Assembly (NCBI GenBank): GCA_030068145.1
Contig: JAPJBO010000841.1
Span: forward strand, 36,372 to 100,371
Length of the DNA: 64,000 nucleotides
Source: Diplonema papillatum
Lineage: Eukaryota > Euglenozoa > Diplonemea > Diplonemida > Diplonemidae
Direction of reading: 5' to 3'
Made by a program: the position numbers and the translations under genes. Below are positions 55,658 to 64,000 of this stretch, in pieces. Each line of letters begins with the position of its first letter. Position 1 is the stretch's first letter. The notes beneath the pieces are model-generated. The model ran no database searches. It worked only from the letters and a program-made list of their open reading frames with translations, and was not told where the DNA came from.

Positions 55658-56929
55658 GGGCTATGTAGGATGGAAACGTTGGAAACGTTTCCGTTTCCGT
55701 TTCCGTTTCCTTCTTTTTGGCGGTGGATGGAAACGCCGTTTCTTTTCAAAAGAAACGGCTGGTATGCCACTAGTATACTGGTTGAAGGTCCGACCGGAAA
55801 TGTGTTCCGAACGGCGGACCCCGCAATCCAGTGGGAAACAATGGACAGGGAGGCTCCGAAAAAGAGGGAAGAAAGAAGCATAAGAGTTGCGACCGCGCAA
55901 CCACACGCGTCCGGTTGTGATGACTTTGAGGTCTGCAGCTCTTTATACCAATGGCTGTTGTGGCGACGATGCTCTGTTGATGCGAGGCCGTTGGCCAACG
56001 CGCTGAAGACGATCGGGAAAGCACATCCGCTTCCAATAATAGGCTATACAGATACGATCGTTCAGGACAGCGGGAGCACCGCCGCACCACAGGCTACAAG
56101 ACCGGGGGTTTTCAGCGGTGTAAGACAAAGAGGGAGTGCAAGCAGCATCAGGAGATGAGAAGGGCACACGTATGCCGGGGCAATGTTGAACCCGCCAGAA
56201 AAGCGATGGCCACGCAGTAACGTGTGTGTTAAACATCGATTGCCACAGTGCACCTGCATACGACGACGGGTGGCAACCGTCACCGGAAGGGGCACCATCG
56301 GGCGGTGTTGTCGGAGCATAGACAGCGACGGCAGGAAGAACCCCACCGACAATGCAGAAGAGGACTGCAGATTCAAAAAGCCCCACTCGGCACGGCCGCC
56401 GATACAAGTAAACATGAGAACGTGGGTTGGAAGCAGCAGAGGACGAAGTGGTAGGCACAGAAGAGTGGAATCTGGTGTCAGAAAACCTCAGCATCCGCAT
56501 GTGACGGCATTCTGCATCATTAGCTTGTGGTTTCCTATTTGCTCGTCTCAGATCGCCGACGAAAGAAAGCGGTGAGCATCAGCGACTGCTCTGCACAAAC
56601 GAGACCGCGACCGAGCCAAGTCGAAGAACAGCCCAGGAAGGGCCCTGAAGAGTCAAAGAGCCCGCCAGAAGACGGAGGAAGAGAAGTGCCCGTAGATCAA
56701 AAGAAGAAGGTGATCCCGCCCTCTGAAAGGAAAGCCAAAATTTGGCTGGAAACGGACACCCGACGGACACACAGAAGGACCCGCGGAAGTGAGGATCCTA
56801 TAGGACCCCTCAGCATGAGGAGCCTTCCGGCGTTTCTTTTAAAAGAAACGGAAACGTTTCCGTTTCCGTTTCCGTTTCCGTATTTCGAAAAAACTAAAAG
56901 AAACGGCGTTTCCATCCAACTTAGCCCTA
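55656..56929. mobile_element. TIR element A, copy 1
   Basis: Left end TAGGGCTATGTAGGATGG, right end CCATCCAACTTAGCCCTA. Both subterminal regions hold tandem GGAAAC/GTTTCC hexamers, a layout common for transposase-binding sites. The interior of about 1.1 kb is non-coding (frames are not conserved in copy 2). Confidence 0.8.
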
Positions 56930-56932
56930 GGG

Positions 56933-57730
56933 CAGTGTTCCAGGTAAACGGTAAACGTTTACCGTTTATAAACGTTTACGTTTACTCATTTCGGAGTAAA
57001 CGTTGAGTAAACGTTGAGTAAACGTTGTGTTAGCGTTTACTGTATCAAGGGCGGCATCCACTGGAAACGCAATCTATCAAGGAAGAGGGGCAACTAAGTA
57101 ATATATCCAGACGGACCTTTCGTCGCAAATGGCGAACAAGCGCAAAGGAGACGACTGGGAGGGGGTGACATTCACGGAAGTACCCGGATCGAAGATGCGC
57201 AAGGTAACCTGCAAGTTCTGCGATAAGGCCTTCTCCACCGCCTCTGCTGAGCACCTGCTCGGCCAAGATAGCGGCATTGGCGGCTGCGCCCCAAAAGATC
57301 CCATGGTGGTAGCACACACCCGCCTTCGTCAAGCTGAGGCAGCAGAAGAAAAATGAGAAAGCCAAGACGAAGCAGCTGAATATGGTGCCATTCCTCACTC
57401 GAGCGACCACTGTAGTGGACGCCCACGAAGCCATCGGGTTTAACAAGGCTACTGGTCGTTCGTTCCTGACCATGGTTTCAGTCCTGTGCGGGCTATCAGC
57501 ACACGATGAGTACACCCCCCCAACGCCCGAAGAACTCGGTGGGGTGATGCTTGACAACACCATAAAAGAGATGGGCATGGGTTGCGCCAGGAGGCCAATT
57601 ACGGTCTAACTGTGCTCTGTAGGAGAGTAAACGTTTACCGCCAGTAAACGTAAACGTTTACCGTTTATAAACGTTTACGTTTACTCATTTTGGAGTAAAC
57701 GCGTTTACTCAACGTTTACCAGCTTCACTG
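56933..57730 (+). mobile_element. Internally deleted hAT transposon with 8-bp target duplication
   Basis: Begins CAGTGTTCCAGGTAAACG and ends as an imperfect inverse, GTAAACGTTTACCAGCTTCACTG at 57708-57730. CCCTAGGG flanks both ends (56925-56932 and 57731-57738), an exact 8-bp duplication, the size made by hAT transposases. Subterminal GTAAACG repeats fill both ends. Length 798 bp. Confidence 0.9.
57129..57609 (+). pseudogene. hAT transposase N-terminal remnant (BED zinc finger)
   Basis: From the ATG at 57129, 75 codons encode a BED-type DNA-binding finger: WEGVTFTEVPGSKMRKVTCK, then CKFC (residues about 35-38), and the later HLLGQDSGIGGC supplying the other His and Cys. A stop follows at 57354. 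In another frame 57382-57609 resembles the next transposase segment: FNKATGRSFLTMVSVL, then DEYTPPTPEELGGVMLDN, like the region before the catalytic domain in plant and animal hAT proteins. The RNase H-like catalytic domain is deleted. The remnant therefore cannot mobilise itself, but the ends could respond to a transposase in trans. Confidence 0.75.
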
Positions 57731-57733
57731 CCC

Positions 57734-58859
57734 TAGGGCTATGTAGGATGGAAACGTTGGAAACGTTTCCGTTTCCGTTTCCGTTTCCGTTTCCTTTTTT
57801 TGGCGGTGGATGGAAACGCCGTTTCTTTTCAAAAGAAACGGCTGGTATGCCACTAGTATACTGGCTGAAGGTCCGACCGGAAATGTGTTCCGAACGGCGG
57901 ACCCCGCAATCCAGTGGGAAACCATGGGCAAGGAGGCTCCGAAAAGAGGGAGGAAAGAAGCATAAGAGTTGCGACCGCGTGGAGCAGACGCAACCACACG
58001 CGTCCGGTTGTGCTGACTTTGAGGTCTGCAGCTCTTTACACCAATGGCTGTTGTGGCGACGATGCTCTGTTATGCGAGGCTGTTGGCCAACGCGCTGAAG
58101 ACGATCGGGAAAGCACATCCGCTTCCAATAATAGACTCTACAGATACGATCGTTCAGCGCCACAGGCTACAAGACCGGGGTCTTTCGGCGGTGTAAGACA
58201 AAGAGGGAGTGCAATCAGCATCAGGAGGTGAGAAGGGCACACGTATGCCGGGGCAATGTTGAACCCGCCAGAAAAGCGATGGCCACGCAGTAACGTGTGC
58301 GTTAAACATCGCTTGCCACAGTGCACCTTGCATACGACGACGGGTGGCAACCGTCACCGGAAGGGGCGGTGTTGTCGGAGCATAGACAACGACGGCAGGA
58401 AGAAACCACCAACAATGCAGAAGAGGACGGCAGATTCAAAAAGCCCCACTCGTGGGTTGGAAGCAGCAGAAGACGAAGTGGTAGGCACAGAAGGGTGGAA
58501 TCTGGTGTCAGAAAACATCCACATGTGACGACATTCTGCATCATTAGCTTGTGGTTACCTATTTGCTCGTGTCAGATCGCCGACGAAAGAAAGCGGTGAG
58601 CACCGGCGACTGCTCTGCACAAACGAGACCGCGACGACACACAAGAAGGGGCCGAGCCAAGTCGAAGGGCCCTGAAGAGTCAGAGAGCCCGCCAGACGGA
58701 CACACAGAAGGACCCGTGAAGTGGTATCTTATAGGACCCCTCAGCATGAAGAGCCTTCCGGCGTTTCTTTTAAAAGAAACGGAAACGTTTCCGTTTCCGT
58801 TTCCGTTTCCTTATTTCGAAAAAAGTAAAAGAAACGGCGTTTCCATCCAACTTAGCCCT
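57734..58859. mobile_element. TIR element A, copy 2
   Basis: Same orientation as copy 1, with several short deletions (for example about 58160, 58370 and 58650 relative to copy 1). The right TA has changed to TC before a G-run. Before the hAT insertion, copies 1 and 2 abutted through a single TA. Confidence 0.8.
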
Positions 58860-59239
58860 CGGGGGGGGGGGAATGTTTCTTGGGTTTGAAGAGTAGGGGG
58901 GGGGGGGGGTTTTTTTTTTTTTTTTCGTTTCTTGTTTTTTTTTGCTGAGTGCTTCAGGGATGCAGCCTTGGGTCCTGGAGAGCATTTCTAAGCTACTTTG
59001 CACTTTTTCGTCACAAAATAAGGACAATTTCGGGTAATTCGAGCGTATCAAGATCACGGGTAATTCGAGCGTATCAAGATCAAAGACCCCAGGAGACAAG
59101 CCACCTGGTCCAGGCCAAAATCGGTGAATTTTGGGGGGTATTTCCTTTCTGGCGACCACTTTCTGCAGTCGGGAATAGGAAGGACAGAATGGGAGTCACG
59201 GTTTGACAGGTAGTGACAGGATCAGCTGCGGTAAGGAGG

Positions 59240-59804
59240 GCAAAAAATGTTGGCCCCGCGCCGGCGGGGTTTCGAAGCGATCGCGGGACCGGAGACCTTC
59301 GCGGCGGTCGGAGGAGAGAGGTGGTTCCGGGCGCTGCAGTATTGGCTGGATGGGATGTGCTAGTCGGTGACGGGTGACGTCTCGATGGCGGAGTTCGCCG
59401 TCGATTTTGAAGTGTGCACCAAACTGGATCTTCCGGGCAGTGTCGTAGCGACGACGGACGGGACACCGTTGAGCATGCGTGCGAGGGTACTCTCAAAACT
59501 TTTAAAAACCGTCGGGGATGCTGGAGCGAAACGGCGACGGACCGCTGCCAGACAGGAAACTGGAGAAGATAGGGTCGCTGAGAACAGTGGGAGCCCCGCC
59601 GTGCTCACGGGGTACGAGACGAGGCCGATCTTCCGTGGTGGTACGGAGACGATGGAAGTGCTCGAGACACAGCTTACGACGGCACGAGTTCAGCGTCAAC
59701 ACGGCAATCAGATTCAGCAACGGTGGAACCGAAGGCGACTCTCCTTCTTTGCAGCCCTTCAGCAGACCTTTGCTCGAATGAGCTCGTCCCGCACGTTTGT
59801 ATAG
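59240..59804 (+). pseudogene. GC-rich retroelement ORF, decayed copy 3
   Basis: Translation FRALQYWLDGMC, stop, VTGDVSMAEFAVDFEVCTKL parallels MRALKGWLSALRWTDAGEVS and ELAVDFEVHTGVD of the copy at 29936. It goes on with MRARVLSKLLKTV, and in another frame PLPDRKLEKIGSLRTVGAPP (in copy 1: PLPAERKVRVGSMRTLGAP). An in-frame TAG at about 59361 and a frameshift near 59520 show decay. The Cys block and Gly-Arg tract are missing. Confidence 0.7.
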
Positions 59805-59810
59805 GTAGCG

Positions 59811-61620
59811 ACTTGGAGGACGGGAAAGGTTTGACATTTGAGTCAAAAATAAACGCAAAAATGTCCAGAAAATGGGTTTGACACCTTCAGAAAAACTTGA
59901 AAGTATGTGGACAAAATTTTCGGGCTCTGGGCCAAAAAGCTGCTAAGGGTAGAAAGTTTTTTTTTAGAGTTAAAGTGCCCATGTTCGCGCGCGCGCAAAA
60001 TTTTCCAAACCTCCGGGAAAAAAAAACTTTTGGAAAAAAAAACTTTTCAACAGGAAAGTGCAGGGGTGTATGTAACTCGGGACCCCCGGTCCTGGGTTTT
60101 TGAAACCGCCACTTTTTTTCCAATTTTCATACAGGGGTTTTTTTTCTAACTTTCGGTGTGCATGCCCTTTTTTTCTAGGTTTGGGTTGTTAACAGGTTTG
60201 TTGTCGGAGAGGTTGGCCTGTGAAGGAAACTGGCATCTGCACCTGTGCAATCACTCTTTCCAGAAATCTGCTACAATCAGCAAACAAAAGCAGCTGACCA
60301 ATCAACATGGCACATCTCAGCAAGTATGTCGGGCTCTGGGCTTTTCGACCGCGCACTGGTCGCAGATTCCAGGATGTGCGGTGCAGTAGCTGCTTGCGAC
60401 AACGGATTGTTACTGTGTGCAGGTCAGCTTGGCAACAATCTGGAGCCTATGCGAGATGAACCATCAGAGTCTCACTTTTCTGCGCCTTCTGCGCGGTCAA
60501 GTCACCAAATGTCCTACCAGCAGGCACACACACACACACGAACCTAGGAACGATGGCCTGTGGAACTTACAGTACTGGCCAGTAAGTTACGCCAACCGCA
60601 AAAATCGCGTTTCAGCGTAGCCTACGGCTAAGTTCCAAACTCCTGGACGATGACCAACTGCGGACTTGGCGATTTCTAGGTGACTTGCAGACTTAGAGGA
60701 GGATGCACGTCCCCTAAACGTCCTGCTGTTGGGGCCTTGTGCTTTAGAAGTTGCCAATAAGCCGTTCCACGTTCCAGAGACCTAGTTATCTCTTTGCACG
60801 TGATGTGTCATGCTTTTGTCTTGATCGTCACGCTAAGGCGCGCGTTTGGGGCCTCGCGACTCCTTCGACTGCTCGTCCAGGTTCATCGGTTGCGCGTCGA
60901 TTTCTGCTTCTTCACGGCGCTTGGGCGATGGCCGCGCTTCGATGGGCGCTCCTCTACGCCGTTTTGTTGTCGGGTTCGACGCAGAGTTCGTTCGCCGCAT
61001 CTTCGCTCGCTCGCGTCGGTTGTTACTCGTCTTCTGCTGCCTCCCCGGTAGCAGGAACACTCGATACGAGAACTTTACACAGCCTTCAGGGTGTAGCTGG
61101 TTCAAAGAAAAAGTCAGGTTTTCCCATTCAAGCATCAGACTGCAACCGTAGCATGGTGGCGGTAAGGGGTCCGTTCAAAAGAAAAAGGTGAAGCAGAAGG
61201 TTTCGTGTCCAACTGACATGACACAAATTGCGGTTTTCCTTCGCCATTCGACGTGATGGTCTTTTGTAGGCACACCTGTGTAGCTCCCTTGCCCAAACCT
61301 TTTTGACGAAGCCGTGTGTTGGCTCTACAAGCGGAGAACAATACGTGAGTCGAGCACAAGAAAAGCAAAACAACAACGAAATGACACGCAAAGTCTCTTC
61401 ATGCACACACGAGCGTCACTGTGTGGCATGACAGACTTGTGACAAATTGTCGATTTTTTTGGTCCGCCAAAATCACTCAGAGTATGTTAAACCCTGCCTC
61501 TAAACGCGGAAATTCGGTGTTCTTTGGTTTTGTCTGTCCCCCCTGGTCCTCATGAGGACCCGAATCTTCGTTTCTCCTCTTCGGGGACGTTGTGGTTTCC
61601 TAGCCAAGAAATATATATTT
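59811..61620. other. Intergenic, nothing firmly recognised
   Basis: A frame at 60928-61191 (MAALRWALLYAVLLSGSTQS, then SSFAASSLARVG) starts like a signal peptide, but the rest is unrecognised and short, and neither start nor end has support. A TACACACACAC microsatellite is near 60527. No other feature. Confidence 0.4.
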
Positions 61621-61798
61621 TCCTCGGGGAAATAACAGGGCTTTTTTCCCCCGAAGTGGTTTTTTCTCCCGAGCCGGGAGGCGAGGGAGAAAAAACCACT
61701 GAGGGGGAAAAAATGGCCCGAGGGATGTTTTTCTCCCGAGCCGGGAGGCGAGGGAGAAAAACATCCCGAGGGCCACTGCCCCAGTATTTCCCCGAGGA
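61621..61798. repeat. Y-shaped fold-back with two identical-loop hairpins
   Basis: The outer stem TCCTCGGGGAAATA (61621-61634) pairs exactly with 61785-61798. Inside are two arms: 61655-61670 with 61685-61700, and 61722-61737 with 61752-61767, each a perfect 16-bp stem but of different sequence. Both have the same 14-base loop GAGCCGGGAGGCGA. Beyond each stem a GA/GA internal mismatch is followed by further pairing (CCCCC/GGGGG and GGCCC/GGGCC). Confidence 0.9.
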
Positions 61799-62015
61799 AT
61801 GGTATTTTTTTACCGGCTGGCGGACTTTTATTCCCGAGAACGCGTGCTGTTCATGACCTGGCTCGTGATGCGCTTCGCTGTGCTACCTTGAACGTGTTTC
61901 TGTGCTGTGTATGTCAGGGTGAACGGTGAAGAAATCGAAATAAGTGCATAGTTCTGTTAGAAGAAAATGATGACGTTCTTCAAATGATAGCATTCAGCGG
62001 AGAAGACAAACAGGC

Positions 62016-62310
62016 TCAGCAGAGCGGAAGCTCACTATTCTTATCGTTCTTGACCTCGACAACAATTCTTACAGTCACATTGACATCATTCTTGTTCTCG
62101 CTCACTTCTTTTGTAGACTTATTTGTGTCAGACACAGAGGGCTCGCTTTTGACAGTGGTTTGCGTGGGGGCCTGAGCAACAACTGCACCCTGTGTTGGAT
62201 GAATCATGTTTGCCATTGCGGTAACCGAGCGGTCTGTCTGGTCGATGTACCTTGCCGCGGTCTTTTCACACTTCCATCCAAAGTGTGTTTTCAACTGTTC
62301 CACAGATTTG
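62016..62310 (-). pseudogene. Tyrosine recombinase C-terminal fragment
   Basis: On the minus strand the frame reads VEQLKTHFGWKCEKTAARYI, then DQTDRSVTAMANMIHP, then a Val/Thr/Ser-rich tail of about 55 residues to a TAG/TGA-type stop at 62016. GW-K-x-EKTAARY matches the end of tyrosine recombinases: box II Gly-His/Trp followed about 10 residues later by the nucleophilic Tyr (here in ARYID). The catalytic Arg and the rest of the domain are missing; upstream there is only an A-rich stretch. It lies head-to-head with the recombinase element starting at 62483 and probably belongs to another copy of such an element. Relation to the plus-strand recombinase cannot be tested because that copy runs off the window before its own tyrosine. 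Confidence 0.55.
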
Positions 62311-62482
62311 TTGTTTTTTTTTCTCGGTGAGAAAAAACACGCAGTCTTTTTTCGTTGTGTTTTCGCTTGGTCTTATTCTCCCAACAATATAGGTGAACAC
62401 CCAAACACACACCTTCTCCCTTTCCGATTTTTTGCGCCACTGACCCGCAGGTCAGAAAAAAATTCAAAGTCGAGACCAGAAT

Positions 62483-63439
62483 ATGCCGCCGAAGGCGCAG
62501 GCGAGAAACGGGGATGAACTTCTGGAACGGGAGAAGAGGATGGAGGAGCTGGAGCGGTCGCTTAAAGCGCGCGAGGATAAGCTGAGGGAGGCTGAAGAGC
62601 GGCTGAAAGAGCAGCAGCAGCAGCGGGGAAGACCGCTGGAGGACCCGGATGAACCGCGGGCGAAGCGAAGCAGGCCAGCACCACAACAGGAGTTGCGTCC
62701 CGAAGCGTTGCTGCCGATGTTGGACGTCGATCGGGCGGGGGCCATCTTTGATGCCTTCGAGGATGAGTACCCGGGCTTCTGGCAGAAGATGGACGCCGAT
62801 GCGCTGCAGGAATTGGCCCTGGCGGGCGATGAGCGGGAGGCGTTGGAGCTATTGGACCGGCACGTGCCCCCAGTGGGAAATAGTATGGTGCTTGACGAGG
62901 ATGAGGAAGACGACTTCAAGATGCTGGAGGCGACATTTTGGAAGGACGCTCCTATCGGGGTCGGGGGTTTTGCTCTTCTCGAAGGTACGGTGTCACGCCT
63001 GTACAGGTTTCGCAGCAATAGGGAACTGCAGGAGAGACGGGATGATGTGACTACCAAAGTCCGGGAGCACCTGCGAATGCGGGGTCCGATGGCCACGCCG
63101 ATGTGGCTGCTAAAGCTGACTCGGCTGTTCAACGAGTACGAACAGCTGCAGGCGGTCTACGACACGCGGAACCCGGCTGCAGGGGTGGAAATGCGAGGAA
63201 TACAGGAGGCCTCGCGCCTTCCACGACACGTCGCAGAAGCACGCCGGCGTCTGAAAGCTACAATCAGGCAGCGCGGCAGCGACCGGAGTACGAGTGCGAA
63301 GGGGCCGTCGGCAATTTGCCATAACTTCCGCAATGGGCGTTGCATGCGCGAACGCTGTAGATTCAGGCATGTAGCGGCGCCGCAACGGGTATCGGTGCCG
63401 CCCTCGGGCAAGCGGAACGCACCTCCAAAAAACGAATGA
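62483..63439 (+). CDS. Gag-like protein with coiled coil and CCCH zinc finger
   Basis: 318 residues, ATG start. Residues about 13-50 are a strongly charged heptad-rich helix (LLEREKRMEELERSLKARED and on), suited to self-assembly. A globular middle (ATFWKDAPIGVGGFALLEGT and LLKLTRLFNEYEQLQAVYD) is not recognised. Near residues 282-300 the motif CHNFRNGRCMRERCRFRH has spacing C-x7-C-x4-C-x3-H, an RNA-binding CCCH finger, followed by a basic tail. Coiled coil plus RNA-binding finger at the start of a mobile element suggests a Gag-like packaging protein. The stop TGA (63437-63439) is followed in the same frame by the recombinase. No host gene with this layout comes to mind; a cellular CCCH protein is the alternative. 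Confidence 0.65.
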   Translation: MPPKAQARNGDELLEREKRMEELERSLKAREDKLREAEERLKEQQQQRGRPLEDPDEPRAKRSRPAPQQELRPEALLPMLDVDRAGAIFDAFEDEYPGFWQKMDADALQELALAGDEREALELLDRHVPPVGNSMVLDEDEEDDFKMLEATFWKDAPIGVGGFALLEGTVSRLYRFRSNRELQERRDDVTTKVREHLRMRGPMATPMWLLKLTRLFNEYEQLQAVYDTRNPAAGVEMRGIQEASRLPRHVAEARRRLKATIRQRGSDRSTSAKGPSAICHNFRNGRCMRERCRFRHVAAPQRVSVPPSGKRNAPPKNE

Positions 63440-63442
63440 CTC

Positions 63443-63468
63443 CCCTCCCAGATGGCGTCCTGGGAGGG
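63443..63468 (+). promoter_or_regulatory. Stem-loop immediately after the Gag-like stop codon
   Basis: CCCTCCCAG (63443-63451) pairs perfectly with CTGGGAGGG (63460-63468) around the loop ATGGCGTC, which holds the recombinase ATG. It begins 4 bases after the UGA. Its place suits a readthrough or reinitiation signal, but this is inference; no function was shown. Confidence 0.5.
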
Positions 63469-64000
63469 AAAAATCGAGAAGTTCGAGTCGCTAGCTTTAG
63501 CGTCATCGACGAGAAAACAGCGTCTGTCGATGGAGGGGACCTTGGAGAAGTTCACACAAGCTGCAGGGCTTCGAGCAGCACCGGCATCCCTCCGGATCAA
63601 GGCATTCGCGGCTGCAATGCTCGACGGAATGAGCGGGGCCCAGCTCGCCCGCTACACGGCGCGGGAGGCCGGCAGACGGGGCCGCCCGAGGACCGGGAAA
63701 ATGCGCACGGTGTCGGTGGAGCAATACGTCAGCGTGTTGGGCTCAAGATGGGGTGTTCCAGCGGCCGACCTGGCGAAGACGAAAAGGGCGATCTTGAAGC
63801 GACGTCTGGAAAGAAGGGAGACGCCGAGCCACGCGGTCCCGCTGAGTTTCGAGGAGGCACAGACGATCATAGGCGTCGTATCGGGAGACGAGGAGCTCGC
63901 GGCTGCGGCGACGCTCCTATGGAGCTGTGCGTTACGGATGGCAGACCTGACCGCTCTGAGGTCCGGAGACGTAACGATGCAGGCCCCTGGTATAGTTCGC
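63452..64000 (+). CDS. Tyrosine recombinase of a mobile element, cut by the window end
   Basis: 183 codons without a stop to the last base, same frame as the upstream Gag-like ORF. The N-terminal part (about residues 1-125) is helical and resembles the SAM-like core-binding domain of tyrosine recombinases (LEKFTQAAGLRAAPASLRIK, then LARYTAREAGRRG). From about residue 133, LSFEEAQTIIGVVSGDEELA, then LLWSCALRMADLTALRSGDV is the start of the catalytic domain; the Arg of ALRMADLTALR takes the place of catalytic Arg I (family form: G/A-L-R-x2-E/D-L-x2-L). The other catalytic residues lie beyond the window. Such recombinases integrate DIRS/Ngaro/VIPER-type retroelements and Cryptons. No RT lies between it and the Gag-like gene, so the order differs from typical DIRS elements. 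Confidence 0.75.
   Translation, partial: MASWEGKIEKFESLALASSTRKQRLSMEGTLEKFTQAAGLRAAPASLRIKAFAAAMLDGMSGAQLARYTAREAGRRGRPRTGKMRTVSVEQYVSVLGSRWGVPAADLAKTKRAILKRRLERRETPSHAVPLSFEEAQTIIGVVSGDEELAAAATLLWSCALRMADLTALRSGDVTMQAPGIVR

Noticed and set aside
55670-56158. A 162-codon frame in element A
   Set aside because: It is broken by indels in copy 2 at 57734-58859, and its start is built from GTTTCC repeats.
1-64000. Bacterial contamination as the source of the window
   Set aside because: The V-ATPase and peptidase genes have GT-AG introns in consistent phases, and an 18S fragment, LINE and hAT remnants are present.

Overview
This is eukaryotic nuclear DNA. Protein-coding genes are broken by GT-AG introns up to 5.5 kb long, and most of the remaining sequence is mobile-element debris, minisatellites and fold-back repeats. 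An antisense 18S rRNA fragment inside the first intron of the V-ATPase gene has an alveolate-like flavour. Together with the long repeat-filled introns this makes a free-living alveolate such as a chromerid my best guess, but that is inference and was not tested.

Layout. 1-8.2 kb is repeat-rich intergenic DNA: a 36-bp minisatellite, fold-back repeats, a TA-flanked MITE and a 5'-truncated minus-strand retroelement bounded by an 18-bp target duplication. 8.26-8.83 kb is a single-exon PPPDE/DeSI-type cysteine isopeptidase whose 3' end has been re-duplicated downstream. 11.66-24.59 kb is an eight-exon gene for the catalytic A subunit of the vacuolar H+-ATPase; its introns hold the 18S fragment, a non-LTR retrotransposon with intact RT and RNase H motifs, and a series of near-perfect palindromes. 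24.6-29.9 kb is intergenic, with a 78-bp satellite and an 802-bp tandem duplication. 29.9-34.3 kb holds two tandem, 5'-truncated copies of a GC-rich retroelement 3' ORF plus a third tail. 34.4-39.0 kb is an M3-like zinc metallopeptidase gene with four inferred exons. 41.4-51 kb carries a 44-bp minisatellite followed by three intronless, near-identical genes for a secreted family-4 rhamnogalacturonan lyase fused to a ricin-type beta-trefoil lectin domain, on an exact 3274-bp period. 53.2-58.9 kb is a transposon nest: a decayed Penelope-like RT, a long-TIR element, two copies of a second TIR element, and a deleted hAT element inserted exactly at their junction. 59.2-64 kb has a decayed fourth copy of the GC-rich retroelement, a Y-shaped fold-back, a minus-strand tyrosine-recombinase tail, and the start of an element encoding a CCCH-finger Gag-like protein followed, in the same frame after one UGA, by a tyrosine recombinase that runs off the window.

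The cellular genes (deSUMOylase-like, V-ATPase A, M3 peptidase, lyases) share no evident pathway; their proximity looks incidental. The most original signals are the Gag-UGA-recombinase junction with a hairpin just after the stop, the lyase triplication, the palindromes and hairpins whose stems differ while their context or loop is kept, and the end-to-end nesting of transposons sharing TA dinucleotides.
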